Shown: positions 18,767 through 26,998, numbered from the stretch's first letter. The stretch: DNA of 64,000 bases from Candidatus Neomarinimicrobiota bacterium (GCA_021734025.1 JAIPJS010000011.1:1-64000), one strand, 5' to 3'. Numbers and translations: made by a program. The notes: generated from the letters alone by a model not told the origin.

Positions 18767-19906
18767 TTGATTTTAGATTATAGCGATCCAGCGCCACTAT
18801 ACAGACAGGTTGCTAAGAGTATAACCCGCAAGATTAATGGAAAAGTTTTTAATGAAGGCGATAAAATTCCTTCCCAGCGAACTTTGTCAGAGCAATACGA
18901 AGTAAGTATGATTACTATAAAAAGGGCAATTTCGGAATTAATAAATGAAGGAATTGTATATAGTCGAAAAGGCAAAGGGACTTATGTAAACGGAAAACTT
19001 CGTAAAAACAAAACCCGAGAATCTAAAACAATCAGACTAGTTCTATATGATATCAAAAGCCCATATTTTTCAATGATCTCACATGGAGTCGAGATGGAAT
19101 CGTCTCAGCAGGACTATAACCTTTTATTATCCAATTCATCAGGCGAGCCCGAGGAGGAAGAGAGGCTGATTCACCAATCACTTGATATGGGAGTAGATGG
19201 TTTGGTGATTGCTTCGATGTCTCACGAGTACCATGCAAATAAAACAATTCGTTTACTCCATGAATCTGGATTTCCATACGTTATTGTATCTTTTATCGCC
19301 GATAAAGATATCTACCAGGTTGGTACCGATCAGAGGGCGGGAGCGTATATCGCGACCCACCATTTAATCGAGCACGGCTATAAGGAGATTTGTTACATTA
19401 AGGCGGAAGAGGGGAATACCTTGGGCGATATTCGATATCAAGGCTACTATGAAGCGATGATGGACGCTGGATTGTGTGTGAATCAGGAAAATTGCATATT
19501 TTATCCATATAGTGGCGAATGGAATGATTATCGGTCCGGATATGAAATAGGACTCCAATTTTTCGAACGGAAGAGATTGCCAGAGGCAGTATTTGTTTAC
19601 AACGATCTTGGGGCCATCGGTTTCCAGGAGGCGTTGAAGGAAAACGGAATAAGAATTCCAGATGATATTGCAATTATGGGATTTGATGGTATTGAACGTA
19701 GCGCCCATGTGGCTCCTTCGCTTTCAACAATAGGGCAACCAGCCGAACATATTGGGCAACTCGCCGTCGATAAATTAATAAAATTAATAGATGGAAAAAC
19801 ACCTAAGGTCCGAACTATTCTTAAACCGCGATTGATAATACGCGAATCATGCGGTATGCATTCAGATACAGAATCAGCCCATCCTCAGACCAATTCAATT
19901 ATATAA
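18767..19906 (+). CDS. GntR/LacI hybrid transcriptional regulator (AraR-like)
   Basis: Residues ~5-75 are a GntR winged-helix DNA-binding domain (IPSQRTLSEQYEVSMITIKRAI, then SRKGKGTYV). Residues ~90-365 are a LacI/periplasmic-binding-protein-type sugar sensor domain, including a conserved MGFDGIE near residue 300. This combination is that of the AraR-type sugar-responsive repressors. The start is TTG at 18767, preceded by AAGGGAAAG. It lies at the 3' end of the uronate locus, in the same orientation, and is the obvious candidate to control it; the effector would then be a uronate or KDG. The A+T-rich codon use differs from the lyase genes. A 238-base gap after kdgF may hold its promoter and operator, but I see no clear palindrome there. 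Confidence 0.9.
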   Translation: MILDYSDPAPLYRQVAKSITRKINGKVFNEGDKIPSQRTLSEQYEVSMITIKRAISELINEGIVYSRKGKGTYVNGKLRKNKTRESKTIRLVLYDIKSPYFSMISHGVEMESSQQDYNLLLSNSSGEPEEEERLIHQSLDMGVDGLVIASMSHEYHANKTIRLLHESGFPYVIVSFIADKDIYQVGTDQRAGAYIATHHLIEHGYKEICYIKAEEGNTLGDIRYQGYYEAMMDAGLCVNQENCIFYPYSGEWNDYRSGYEIGLQFFERKRLPEAVFVYNDLGAIGFQEALKENGIRIPDDIAIMGFDGIERSAHVAPSLSTIGQPAEHIGQLAVDKLIKLIDGKTPKVRTILKPRLIIRESCGMHSDTESAHPQTNSII

Positions 19907-20010
19907 AGGGCAAAATATATTTTTGATTATGACAAGAATGGTAGTGGCAAATCATGTTCCCAATTTCGAGTAAGTATACGCCTTATCGAGGAAATAATGT
20001 GTTAAATTTG

Positions 20011-20030
20011 TTGGTACCTATGTTGGTACC
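20011..20030 (+). repeat. Paired TTGGTACC direct repeat
   Basis: TTGGTACC occurs at 20011-20018 and again at 20023-20030, about 48 bases before a degenerate integrase start. Each copy contains the 6-bp palindrome GGTACC. Short direct repeats near a tyrosine recombinase gene may be arm-type or attachment-site sequences. This is inference from position only. Confidence 0.4.
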
Positions 20031-20077
20031 ATGTATATTAATTCAGCATTTTTTCCAAATATAGTACGGAGGAATAA

Positions 20078-20383
20078 ATGCTTTCCTTTCATTTCTTCCT
20101 GGTCAATTCCAAGCAACGTAAAAACGGAGAAATTCCCATTTACCTCTGAATCACCGCTAACCGGAAATACCGGAATTTATCCGCTGGAATAGCGGTTGAA
20201 GAGAAATATTGGAATCCTAAATCAAAACGTATCAGAAAAACTCATCCCAACCATGATGTCATATAACATTAAACTGGACAAACTTCTAATCAATGCCAGA
20301 GAAGCAAGCATTAAATTGGAACATGATTTGGATAGAGAAACTTTTGCAAAGATCGTCAAGGATGTAATCCAGGGACCAAACCC
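20078..20383 (+). pseudogene. Degenerate tyrosine-recombinase N-terminus (arm-binding domain)
   Basis: From ATG 20078, with GGAGG just upstream, the frame reads MLSFHFFLVNSKQRKNGEIPIYL, a stop at 20147-20149, then ITANRKYRNLSAGIAVEEKYWNPKSK to a second stop near 20267. It then resumes in another frame with NIKLDKLLINAREASIKLEHD. This is the N-terminal arm DNA-binding domain of Bacteroidota-type integrases, broken by one stop and one frameshift and lacking the core-binding and catalytic domains. It is a remnant of an integrated mobile element. The coding sequence passes straight into the Rhs tail that follows, with no gap. Confidence 0.75.
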
Positions 20384-21121
20384 GCTTGTATTACCCCCTA
20401 CGGGGAAATAGATGACGCCAGCGGTGACATCTCGGATTACCAGTTCGCCGGGAAGGAACAGGACGACACCGACCTCTCCTACTTCGGCGCCCGGTATTAC
20501 GACCCATTACTGGGGCGGTTTTTGAGTGTTGATCCGATGGAACATAAGTATCCGAGTTTGACGCCGTATCATTACGTTGCGAATAATCCGCTACGATATA
20601 TTGATCCAGATGGAAAAAGAATTGGAAATCCCAATGATCCCGCTACTACGTTTATCCAATACGCGATGCAATTGACTCCAGTCGGTCAGGCTCAGTGGAA
20701 GGCCATGGCCGAATCCCCCCGGCCTATCTATTTTGACATCGATCACGAGACGGAAATCGTCGATAATAAACGAGCTCATGGCGTGACGGCATTGGAATCC
20801 CGAGGAGATGGTCTCTCTCCAACGGCGTATGTCACAGTCCTCTTGGCTAATGAAGGCATCGGTAGGTATACCGGAGAATCCTTTTTGGGCTCCTTGAACA
20901 TTGTCGGGGCCCACGAATCGGTCCACGCCATCTTCGAAGATTTGAGGCCCGGGAAGAATACGAAAAACGCAGCAGAAACAAAGGAAGCGGAGGCACGGGG
21001 TCAGTGGATCGAGTTGCAGGAGGCAGAACAACAAACCTCCACCCGAGATACACCTGTGGAGTATATTATCACTCCGATACCCCCAATTGAGACGGAGCAG
21101 AATGATGAGAACGGTGAATAA
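20384..21121 (+). CDS. Orphan Rhs C-terminal tail with HExxH toxin-like tip
   Basis: The frame carries the end of an Rhs repeat-associated core: FAGKEQDDTDLSYFGARYYDPLLGRFLSVDP, then HYVANNPLRYIDPDGK at ~20450-20610. It continues into a ~170-residue variable tip. The tip contains GAHESVHAIFEDL (HExxH codons at 20912-20926), followed by an ETKEAEARGQW helix that could provide a third zinc ligand. This suggests a zincin-type protease effector. The N-terminal shell of the Rhs protein is missing; the only in-frame starts are TTG 20522 and ATG 20537, both inside the core, so it is probably an orphan tip and not a functional secreted toxin. The sequence upstream belongs to an integrase remnant. The protease reading is my inference from the motif. 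Confidence 0.7.
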   Translation, partial: ACITPYGEIDDASGDISDYQFAGKEQDDTDLSYFGARYYDPLLGRFLSVDPMEHKYPSLTPYHYVANNPLRYIDPDGKRIGNPNDPATTFIQYAMQLTPVGQAQWKAMAESPRPIYFDIDHETEIVDNKRAHGVTALESRGDGLSPTAYVTVLLANEGIGRYTGESFLGSLNIVGAHESVHAIFEDLRPGKNTKNAAETKEAEARGQWIELQEAEQQTSTRDTPVEYIITPIPPIETEQNDENGE

Positions 21122-21128
21122 GACATCA

Positions 21129-21641
21129 ATGCCCAAAAAGAACTTTTTTATACGGAACCAGACGCTCGTAGTCCTGTTAGTGGGATTGTGGTGCGCGGTG
21201 AATTCTCTCCCTCTTAGTGCCCAGGTCCAGGATACAATGGCCAAGTCTTCCACGGGTACAAGCGACACAGTGAGATTGAAAACGGAAAGTAGTTTGTTTT
21301 TCCACGGGATCGATTGGTTTGTCTCCAGACAAGACATCAAAAAGGGGTGGATCCGGTTAGTTTTCGCTCTTGAACCGGAGGAGCCGGCCGATACCAGTGC
21401 CTTCCACATATACGAATACACGAATGCCGCCCAGATGGATCGCTTTTATCGGCTCCATTCGTTGCATACCGGGCGTGATTATTACCTCCACGTTGCACCA
21501 AAGGGGCCACCGTATACAGTGACCGTTATGAGACGACTAACCCCTCTTACCATTCCCCTTAACGACGCGATTGACTGGATGGAAGCCGATTCAATCACCG
21601 ACTCGATACTCAAATATGCTTCCCCTCCAGGATCGTACTAA
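21129..21641 (+). CDS. Small secreted protein next to Rhs tip (possible immunity protein)
   Basis: I do not recognise the family. Starting at ATG 21129 gives 170 residues with a signal peptide (hydrophobic RNQTLVVLLVGLWCAVNSLPLSAQ). The rest is a small mixed alpha/beta protein including the stretch SLFFHGIDWFVSRQDIKKGW. In-frame starts exist at 21087 and 21105, overlapping the Rhs tail. It follows the Rhs tip by 7 bases, the usual place of an immunity gene. A periplasmic immunity protein would fit a toxin active in the periplasm. That role is inferred from position alone. Confidence 0.6.
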   Translation: MPKKNFFIRNQTLVVLLVGLWCAVNSLPLSAQVQDTMAKSSTGTSDTVRLKTESSLFFHGIDWFVSRQDIKKGWIRLVFALEPEEPADTSAFHIYEYTNAAQMDRFYRLHSLHTGRDYYLHVAPKGPPYTVTVMRRLTPLTIPLNDAIDWMEADSITDSILKYASPPGSY

Positions 21642-21752
21642 AAAAGGGGTAATCAAGACGATGTCAGCTTTCTATCCTTAGGAGTTTACGAACGACGCTC
21701 GGGTGACGGGGGTGATAAAAGGCTTATTGCTACATGCGGTTTAAGTATATTC

Positions 21753-22384
21753 ATGTTCACAATTTTGACTAATAAAAAAAAATCCTCTCCCGGCTTCACC
21801 ATCTCGAACTGGTAGTGGCAGTCTTTCTTCTGGTGTTGGTGTTTGGATTTGCGCTGCAGCTTTTGGTATTTGTGCAGGGATGCGCCAACCGGTGGCAGGC
21901 GGGAAACGACCTGGCACAGGAGGCGCAACAAATACACTCGATGTTGTACCATGACATCATTGAGAGCGGATTAGTATTTCAGACAGATTCCATGGATATT
22001 CGTATTCCGGTACCGGGAGTGGGAGAGACAAAAACCTACGCATATACAGATGGAAAACTCAGTCGGAGCGGGATGGCACTGCTTCCGGAGTCTGCAATGC
22101 TGGATTCGGTGACAATATCGTTGCATTTAAGGGAAGCGCGCACCGGGAAAGATACCCTATTCACATTTCGGCCGGATTCCGCGTATACTATACAATGGCA
22201 GCCGCCGGATACGCTGCATTATACGTTAAGTAGATTCGATTTAACGGGAACATTAATCTCCGGCGACCACAGCGAAAAAGTTAATTTCACGCACACTATC
22301 CGGCATCGGGCGTTTCATCCGGTGGCGCCGGGGAGTGTGTTTGTGGTTGGATCTGATTCAATCAGTAATAATATTGGTTTTTAA
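21753..22384 (+). pseudogene. Type IV prepilin-like protein with a one-base frameshift
   Basis: ATG 21753 opens a short frame, MFTILTNKKKSSPGFTI, that stops at 21813-21815. Another frame takes over at ~21803 with LELVVAVFLLVLVFGFALQLL. Put together these give the class III prepilin signal, a basic leader then G-FTI-LELVV and a hydrophobic helix; restoring one C in ATC-TCG at ~21803 rejoins them. The remaining ~165 residues (from GTG 21815 in frame) form a pseudopilin-like globular domain. No pilus assembly genes are nearby. Either this is a real inactivating mutation or a sequencing error. If the gene is intact in life, it encodes a ~210-residue pilin or pseudopilin. Confidence 0.7.
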
Positions 22385-22406
22385 TAGGATGTTTTGTTGT
22401 TTTTCT

Positions 22407-22557
22407 GGAAACTCAGTGTCTGAGCACCCAAATAGAAATTCCGTTTTGTAAAAACCCGCAAGATAGAATTATGTAAGACCCTCTAATAACGTAGGAGTGC
22501 GAGTTCTGAGTTTCCTTGATTTTTTCTGCCCGTTTTTTATCAAGGAAAAACGGGCAA
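22407..22557 (+). repeat. Direct repeat copy A, with 10-bp terminal inverted repeats
   Basis: About 150 bases that recur at 22982-23133. The first ~109 bases are bounded by GGAAACTCAG (22407-22416) and its exact inverse CTGAGTTTCC (22506-22515). They are followed by a CCCGTTTTTT/AAAAACGGG hairpin. Shared blocks with copy B include AAGATAGAATTATG and GAGTGCGAGTTCTGAGTTTCC. The form suggests a small non-autonomous element. Confidence 0.75.
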
Positions 22558-22830
22558 TTAAAAGATAATAATAGGTCTAATAAGAAGGCTGATGTAAAAG
22601 TTTTAAAATAAATGGCCTTGGCGAATTTTTCAGGGCGAATCATTTTAGGGACGGCGACCGATTTTTTCCGGTATTTCAAACACATCCGTTGGTGAGGAGA
22701 AGTATAGGGTGAGGTCGGTTGTATTTTGCTACCGTACCTTCGGCGTGTTGGCATTTCCTCATTTACCTTCCCATTTATTCCACTTTTGTCTTGAAACAAA
22801 AGTGGGGAAAAATTCAAGGCTGCGCTCTTT

Positions 22831-22940
22831 ATTTTGACCGTTTCACGATTCGCTCCGGGCCAGAACCAGAACTCGGTCGCTTCGCTCCCTCAGACAGCTG
22901 GTTCTGGCTCTCCTCCGCTCATCGAAACGGTGCCCAAAAT
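22831..22940 (+). repeat. Nested long stem-loop
   Basis: Three nested inverted repeats share one centre: ATTTTG/CAAAAT at the ends, ACCGTTTC (22837-22844) with GAAACGGT (22924-22931), and GCCAGAACCAG (22859-22869) with CTGGTTCTGGC (22898-22908). The loop carries TCGCTTCGCTCCCTCAGA. This would fold as one extended RNA or DNA hairpin. Just upstream, CCACTTTTGT...ACAAAAGTGG (22780-22805) is another hairpin. Similar structures are dispersed in Bacteroidota genomes; the function is unknown to me. Confidence 0.65.
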
Positions 22941-22981
22941 AAAAAGCAAGGCCAAGGGGAACGACTTCTTTTCTTTAAGAC

Positions 22982-23133
22982 GGAAACTCAGCTGTTTGAG
23001 CACCCCAATAGGAATTCCGTGGTGTAAAAATCTACAAGATAGAATTATGAAAGGTCATGTACCGTAAGAGGAGTGCGAGTTCTGAGTTTCCTTGATATTT
23101 TCTGCCCGTTTTGTATCAAGAAAAAACGGGCAA
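22982..23133 (+). repeat. Direct repeat copy B, with 10-bp terminal inverted repeats
   Basis: Second copy of the 22407-22557 sequence. GGAAACTCAG at 22982-22991 and CTGAGTTTCC at 23082-23091 bound a ~110-base unit. It is followed by the hairpin CCCGTTTTGTATCAAGAAAAAACGGG. The two copies have diverged by scattered substitutions, so the duplication is not recent. A further hairpin, GCACTTTTTTT/AAAAAAAAGTGC, lies at 23209-23231. Confidence 0.75.
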
Positions 23134-23649
23134 AGAAAAGGTGTTTCGGGTTTGGTCGGCAGCCCGGTGTAGATGCTTTAGAAACAAACAGTACAGCCGG
23201 ATTTTTTGGCACTTTTTTTAAAAAAAAGTGCATAAAGGAAAAAAATGGGGTGCTGGCGTAGGCCCTCCAGAGTCTGAGTGAGGGGGCTCTGAAGTTGTAA
23301 TAAATAAAGGAATTATTACTTGCAATGACATAGGGAATTTATGGGCAGAGTAGAAAAAAACCTACACCGAAGACAATATAACTAAGCGAATATTTTATCG
23401 TGGTTCTACCATATAACAATTGCATTCTCCCGCTGAAGGCTCTATGATTGGAATTGGTATTTGTTTTCTCTGAAGAGACCATTCAAGACAGTAACGTAAA
23501 CGCTCCCGCCATTTAATCCAGGCGCCTCATATTTGTCAAGAACTAGATCCGCCGGCCTTTTAAACTATTCCATTGATTCCACTAGGCGATTGCTAGTATC
23601 TTCCAGCAATAAATCTTTCCAATCCTCTTACTAAAACGAGCAAATATCC

Positions 23650-24657
23650 ATGAGTAATGAAGTCCTTGTCTTAATCATAGAAGCGATGGTCGTGTATTTT
23701 CTTGTGCTGGGGTCTCATTCGCTCCGGCAGCGGTTTGGCCCGGTGCATTTTTATGCATTGATCGGGGGGATCACGGCGATTATGTCCTGGGTGACGGATG
23801 CCGGTTTGACGGTAGAGGTCGCCGGAATCACCTTCGTTCTCGGTTCTACAGTCTTTTATACCTCGCTGTTGTTAGGCGTCTTTGTGGTTTATGTATTTGA
23901 TGGACCACGGTCAACCCGAATAGCGATTTCAACGGTCGTTGGTGTCTCCATTATGGTGCCACTCATTGCGCTGGCCTTGCATTTCCAGGCTGGGCTTATC
24001 AGCGATCAAACTTTGAGTTATGTACCGATGCCGGACCTCAGGATTAACACGGCTTCGGTTTTGACAACCTTGGTGGATCTGGTTTTTCTAGCCATCGCCT
24101 GGGAGTACTTCGGAAAACCGAACCTCCGTATAAAATTGTGGCTTCGTGCATTTCTCACGCTGCTCGGTGTGATGTGGCTGGATGTGCTGTTGTTTGCCAC
24201 TGGGGCTTTTGCCGGTACACCGGATTATTTCAGCATCATGGGCGGGACCCTAATCAGCCGGTTTATTATTTCTGTGTTCGCATTGCCATTTCTCTATATT
24301 TATCTCCAATGGGAAAGCCGGAAAGAGGGAGTGGAAATCGAGAACCGGCCGGTATTGGCTATCCTCAAACAGGTGGCGGAGATTGAAGTAGAACTCTCCC
24401 TGGCTCAGCAGGAGATTGAGCGACGGAAAGCGGCCGAGCGCGAGCGTGATGAAGTAATTCAGGACCTGCAAAAAGCGCTCTCGGAGGTGAAAACGCTGCG
24501 AGGATTTTTACCCATCTGCTCCCACTGTAAAAGTATCAGGGACGACCAGGGATACTGGAATAGGCTGGAATCGTATATCCAGAAGCACTCTGACGCCGAA
24601 TTCACCCATGGCATCTGTCCCGATTGTGTTGAAAAACATTATTCCGATCTGAAATAG
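23650..24657 (+). CDS. Multi-span membrane protein with coiled coil and C-terminal Cys4 motif
   Basis: Residues 1-~225 contain about six or seven membrane helices with a faint resemblance to vitamin-uptake (VUT) or membrane sensor (MASE-like) domains. Residues ~240-285 form a charged coiled coil (EIEVELSLAQQEIERRKAAERERDEVIQDL). The last 50 residues are the module LPICSHCKSIRDDQGYW...GICPDC, with two CxxC pairs and probably a zinc ribbon. This tail is common at the ends of PAS-containing sensor proteins and response regulators. No kinase, cyclase or receiver domain is present. A signalling role is inferred; the ligand and partner are unknown. Confidence 0.7.
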   Translation: MSNEVLVLIIEAMVVYFLVLGSHSLRQRFGPVHFYALIGGITAIMSWVTDAGLTVEVAGITFVLGSTVFYTSLLLGVFVVYVFDGPRSTRIAISTVVGVSIMVPLIALALHFQAGLISDQTLSYVPMPDLRINTASVLTTLVDLVFLAIAWEYFGKPNLRIKLWLRAFLTLLGVMWLDVLLFATGAFAGTPDYFSIMGGTLISRFIISVFALPFLYIYLQWESRKEGVEIENRPVLAILKQVAEIEVELSLAQQEIERRKAAERERDEVIQDLQKALSEVKTLRGFLPICSHCKSIRDDQGYWNRLESYIQKHSDAEFTHGICPDCVEKHYSDLK

Positions 24658-25000
24658 GTTTACTGCGATTTCGTGGTATTGTACTATCCAAAGTGAACTG
24701 CATCGTCTGCGATTTAATCCTTGACAATAATATGACAAAAATATTATTATTTCTTTCGATTCAGGGAATAATGATGGAAATCCAGCAAACATATCATCCC
24801 GACAGTCTGCTAACCCAGTCATGCTGTATCTGTATGGGGCGGGTCTCTGCCTAACACCCGTCCTGCGCGTATATAATCTAACCACATCATTAAAGCAACT
24901 TTCCAGTCTTTGGAAATGAAACAGAAGGACTGAATCCCCACCATTCAATGATCTGGAATCTAGCTATAATCGCATAAGACAATGTAACAGGTGTTAAACA
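24658..25000. other. Intergenic region without clear signals
   Basis: A 343-base gap between two + strand genes. It is A+T-rich. I see no convincing open frame, riboswitch or terminator; GGGCGGGT...ACCCGTCC at ~24837-24862 can form a weak hairpin. Confidence 0.4.
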
Positions 25001-25504
25001 ATGAACGACACAATAACTGCAGATAAACCACGCGAATTTACTATAGAGAGAGATAAGCCTCTCGAACAACCTAAATCGGGTAAAAGTAACGGGCAGAAAA
25101 AGTCCTCTACCATTCCACGGCCGCTCGTGCAGGCGAACAGGGCTTTTTTGGATGTCACAATTCTGGCAGCGTTTTTCATTCATCCGGCGATACTGATTTT
25201 GCCCTTTTTGACGGGCGTCTCGGCACTGGCATTCCGGTGGCATCCGGTGATAAAAATTGGGCAACGCTTTTTGAAGAAATCACCGGATGAATATCGCAGG
25301 GAAGACAAAGCGGATCAGCGCTTTAACCAATGGATCGCGACTATACTGATAGGGTTGTCTCTGGGAGCGTTCTCCCTGGGATATCAAACCCTGGGGTATA
25401 TCTTTGGTGGAATGGTTATCGCAGCCGCGTCAGTGGCATTAATGGGCTTCTGCGTGGGTTGCTATATCCGGTTTAAATACATGGAGTGGACATATCAGAA
25501 TTAA
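25001..25504 (+). CDS. DUF4395 family membrane protein
   Basis: 167 residues with a charged, Lys/Pro-rich N-terminus (~45 residues) followed by a DUF4395-type membrane domain. Its visible marks are PRPLVQANRAFLDVTILAAFF near the start of the membrane domain, then ADQRFNQWIATILIGLSL and the closing MGFCVGCYIRFKY. There are about four membrane helices in two hairpins. The Cys-containing GFCVGC is conserved in the family, whose members often sit beside thiosulfate or thioredoxin-type genes; none is adjacent here. Function unknown. Confidence 0.82.
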   Translation: MNDTITADKPREFTIERDKPLEQPKSGKSNGQKKSSTIPRPLVQANRAFLDVTILAAFFIHPAILILPFLTGVSALAFRWHPVIKIGQRFLKKSPDEYRREDKADQRFNQWIATILIGLSLGAFSLGYQTLGYIFGGMVIAAASVALMGFCVGCYIRFKYMEWTYQN

Positions 25505-25648
25505 CACACACCGGGGCGTGCACCCGGAGCTATAAGAATATCGATTACGATTTTTCATTTGGTTGCACTCGATTGTAACAGGAATATGCAGAAAATATAA
25601 GATTAAAACGGCCGAACGAAATAGACAATGAAAATTGAGCGGGTACAA

Positions 25649-25681
25649 AAAAAGCCCTCCGACTATCGGAGGGCTTTTTTA
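25649..25681. terminator. Bidirectional terminator
   Basis: AAAAAAGCCCTCCGA...TCGGAGGGCTTTTTT forms a perfect 9-bp G+C-rich stem with a short loop and A/T tails on both sides. It sits between the convergent DUF4395 and DUF6588-like genes and can serve both. Confidence 0.93.
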
Positions 25682-25705
25682 AATGTTGATTTTTAAAACC
25701 GTTAT

Positions 25706-26785
25706 TTAACGGAAAGTCAATCCGACTCCGGCGTTTACGCTGTTGTATTCACCAATGCTGTAATCCGCGCTGATAGTGAGCAGCAATAGTTTCAGTCGCA
25801 GTCCCACATTCGTCCGGAAGGAATTGTCACCATCCACGTCCACCTTCACCGGAACTACGTTGCCGTTCGGGTCTGTATAGTCATAAGATGCACTCAGCGA
25901 GGAGCTCTCAAGACCAAAACCGCCATAGGCCGTGAGCATCGGAATGCTTTTGCTCACTTCGGCGTGGATAATGCTGCTCTTGATGTCAACCGGGCCCAAC
26001 TCCACACTCTGGAAAAAAGCGCCGGCAGCGATATCAACTGGGAAGAACGGGACGGGAATAAACTGATCAATGCTGATCCGTGCTCCAAGACCTAACAGGC
26101 CGAAATCGCCCAGATCTTCGTTAAGCGCCGTTGCCGGAATATACCGGACCTGTGCTTCCGTTCCGAACGGCAGACCAAGACTGGCCTGGAGGCTAGCCGT
26201 CGGCATCGCAGGAATATTAAATCCCGGGGGGACCGGAACCGAAGGTATCTGATTTACGCGCGAGTCAATTTCATTGCCCATCTGATTCCGTACCTGCGTT
26301 TCAGACATACCGGTTTCGCTGGCAATCTGTGAGACAATGGTCTGCTCAGCATAGGTCGTGTTTGGTGATATACCAGATTCCCCGGTTTCACCAAAGATTG
26401 TCGGAGCATCTTCCAGCGATTCATAGACCTGGGAAGCGTCCAGTGTGACATCCACATCACCACCATTTGGATCATTAAAAGTAAATGTCAGATTTGAAAG
26501 TGCAGACGTATCGAATGTGTACGTTTTCGCCTTATCCGGAATGGTAACCACATTGGCATTTAATGTGACGTCAAATCCAAGCAAACTATGCACATCGGCT
26601 GTATTGTAAACACCACTGTTCAGGCCGATTCCAGTACCGGTCACCAGTGGCCGTACATACGATGTGGCATTCTGGCCAACCAGTTTTTCTAACTGTGCCT
26701 GAAAATCATCATCCTGAGCCACTCCGGTAGTTGCTAGAAACAGCACCGCAAGCGGAATAGCGAATATTTTGAGATAACGTTGCAT
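25706..26785 (-). CDS. DUF6588-like outer membrane protein
   Basis: 359 residues with a clear signal peptide (LAVLFLATTGVAQDD). The body alternates hydrophobic and polar residues with many Gly and Asp turns and ends AGVGLTFR, with an aromatic near the C-terminus, as in small outer-membrane beta-barrels. The layout (short N-terminal soluble part, then VYNTADVHSLLGFDVTL and a barrel with GLGARISIDQFIPVPFFPVDIAAG) resembles the DUF6588 family of Bacteroidota. It is transcribed alone, divergent from the site-2 protease gene across 213 bases. Function unknown. Confidence 0.75.
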   Translation of the reverse strand: MQRYLKIFAIPLAVLFLATTGVAQDDDFQAQLEKLVGQNATSYVRPLVTGTGIGLNSGVYNTADVHSLLGFDVTLNANVVTIPDKAKTYTFDTSALSNLTFTFNDPNGGDVDVTLDASQVYESLEDAPTIFGETGESGISPNTTYAEQTIVSQIASETGMSETQVRNQMGNEIDSRVNQIPSVPVPPGFNIPAMPTASLQASLGLPFGTEAQVRYIPATALNEDLGDFGLLGLGARISIDQFIPVPFFPVDIAAGAFFQSVELGPVDIKSSIIHAEVSKSIPMLTAYGGFGLESSSLSASYDYTDPNGNVVPVKVDVDGDNSFRTNVGLRLKLLLLTISADYSIGEYNSVNAGVGLTFR

Positions 26786-26998
26786 CTAAGCCTCCCTGTA
26801 TTAATTGTTCTGATTTTGTCGCCGCCCAAAAAGAATGAAAGGATGGATGGGCTGAATTGGCCTAAGATTACAGACAGATGAATAATAACGCAAGAGAATA
26901 TTGGAAACAATAACCTGTCCAGGTGAGTACTTTGAGACGACAATCACATATAATACATTACCCATAGAAAAAACTGACAGGGAACCAAACGGATTCAT

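Larger units (their letters stand above)
22385..23649. other. 1.26 kb non-coding stretch with repeats and stem-loops
   Basis: No open frame here reads like a protein; the frames at 22719-23067 run through strong inverted repeats. The stretch holds two copies of a ~150 bp sequence, a ~110-base nested stem-loop between them and four smaller hairpins with T-rich loops. The last ~400 bases before 23650 show nothing I can name. It looks like the debris of non-autonomous mobile or structured repeat elements and adjoins the Rhs and integrase remnants. Confidence 0.6.

Noticed and set aside
20591-21421. 276-codon open frame on the minus strand
   Set aside because: It is antisense to the Rhs tip and its neighbour, which show recognisable Rhs core sequence and a signal peptide; its composition is that of a shadow frame.
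21772-21783. Slippage on the nine-A run as explanation for the prepilin frameshift
   Set aside because: The GFTI signal is read correctly after the A run in the frame of ATG 21753, so the shift must lie later, at ~21803.
22719-23067. Two overlapping plus-strand frames
   Set aside because: They run through the nested inverted repeats and the duplicated element, and have no ribosome site or protein-like pattern.
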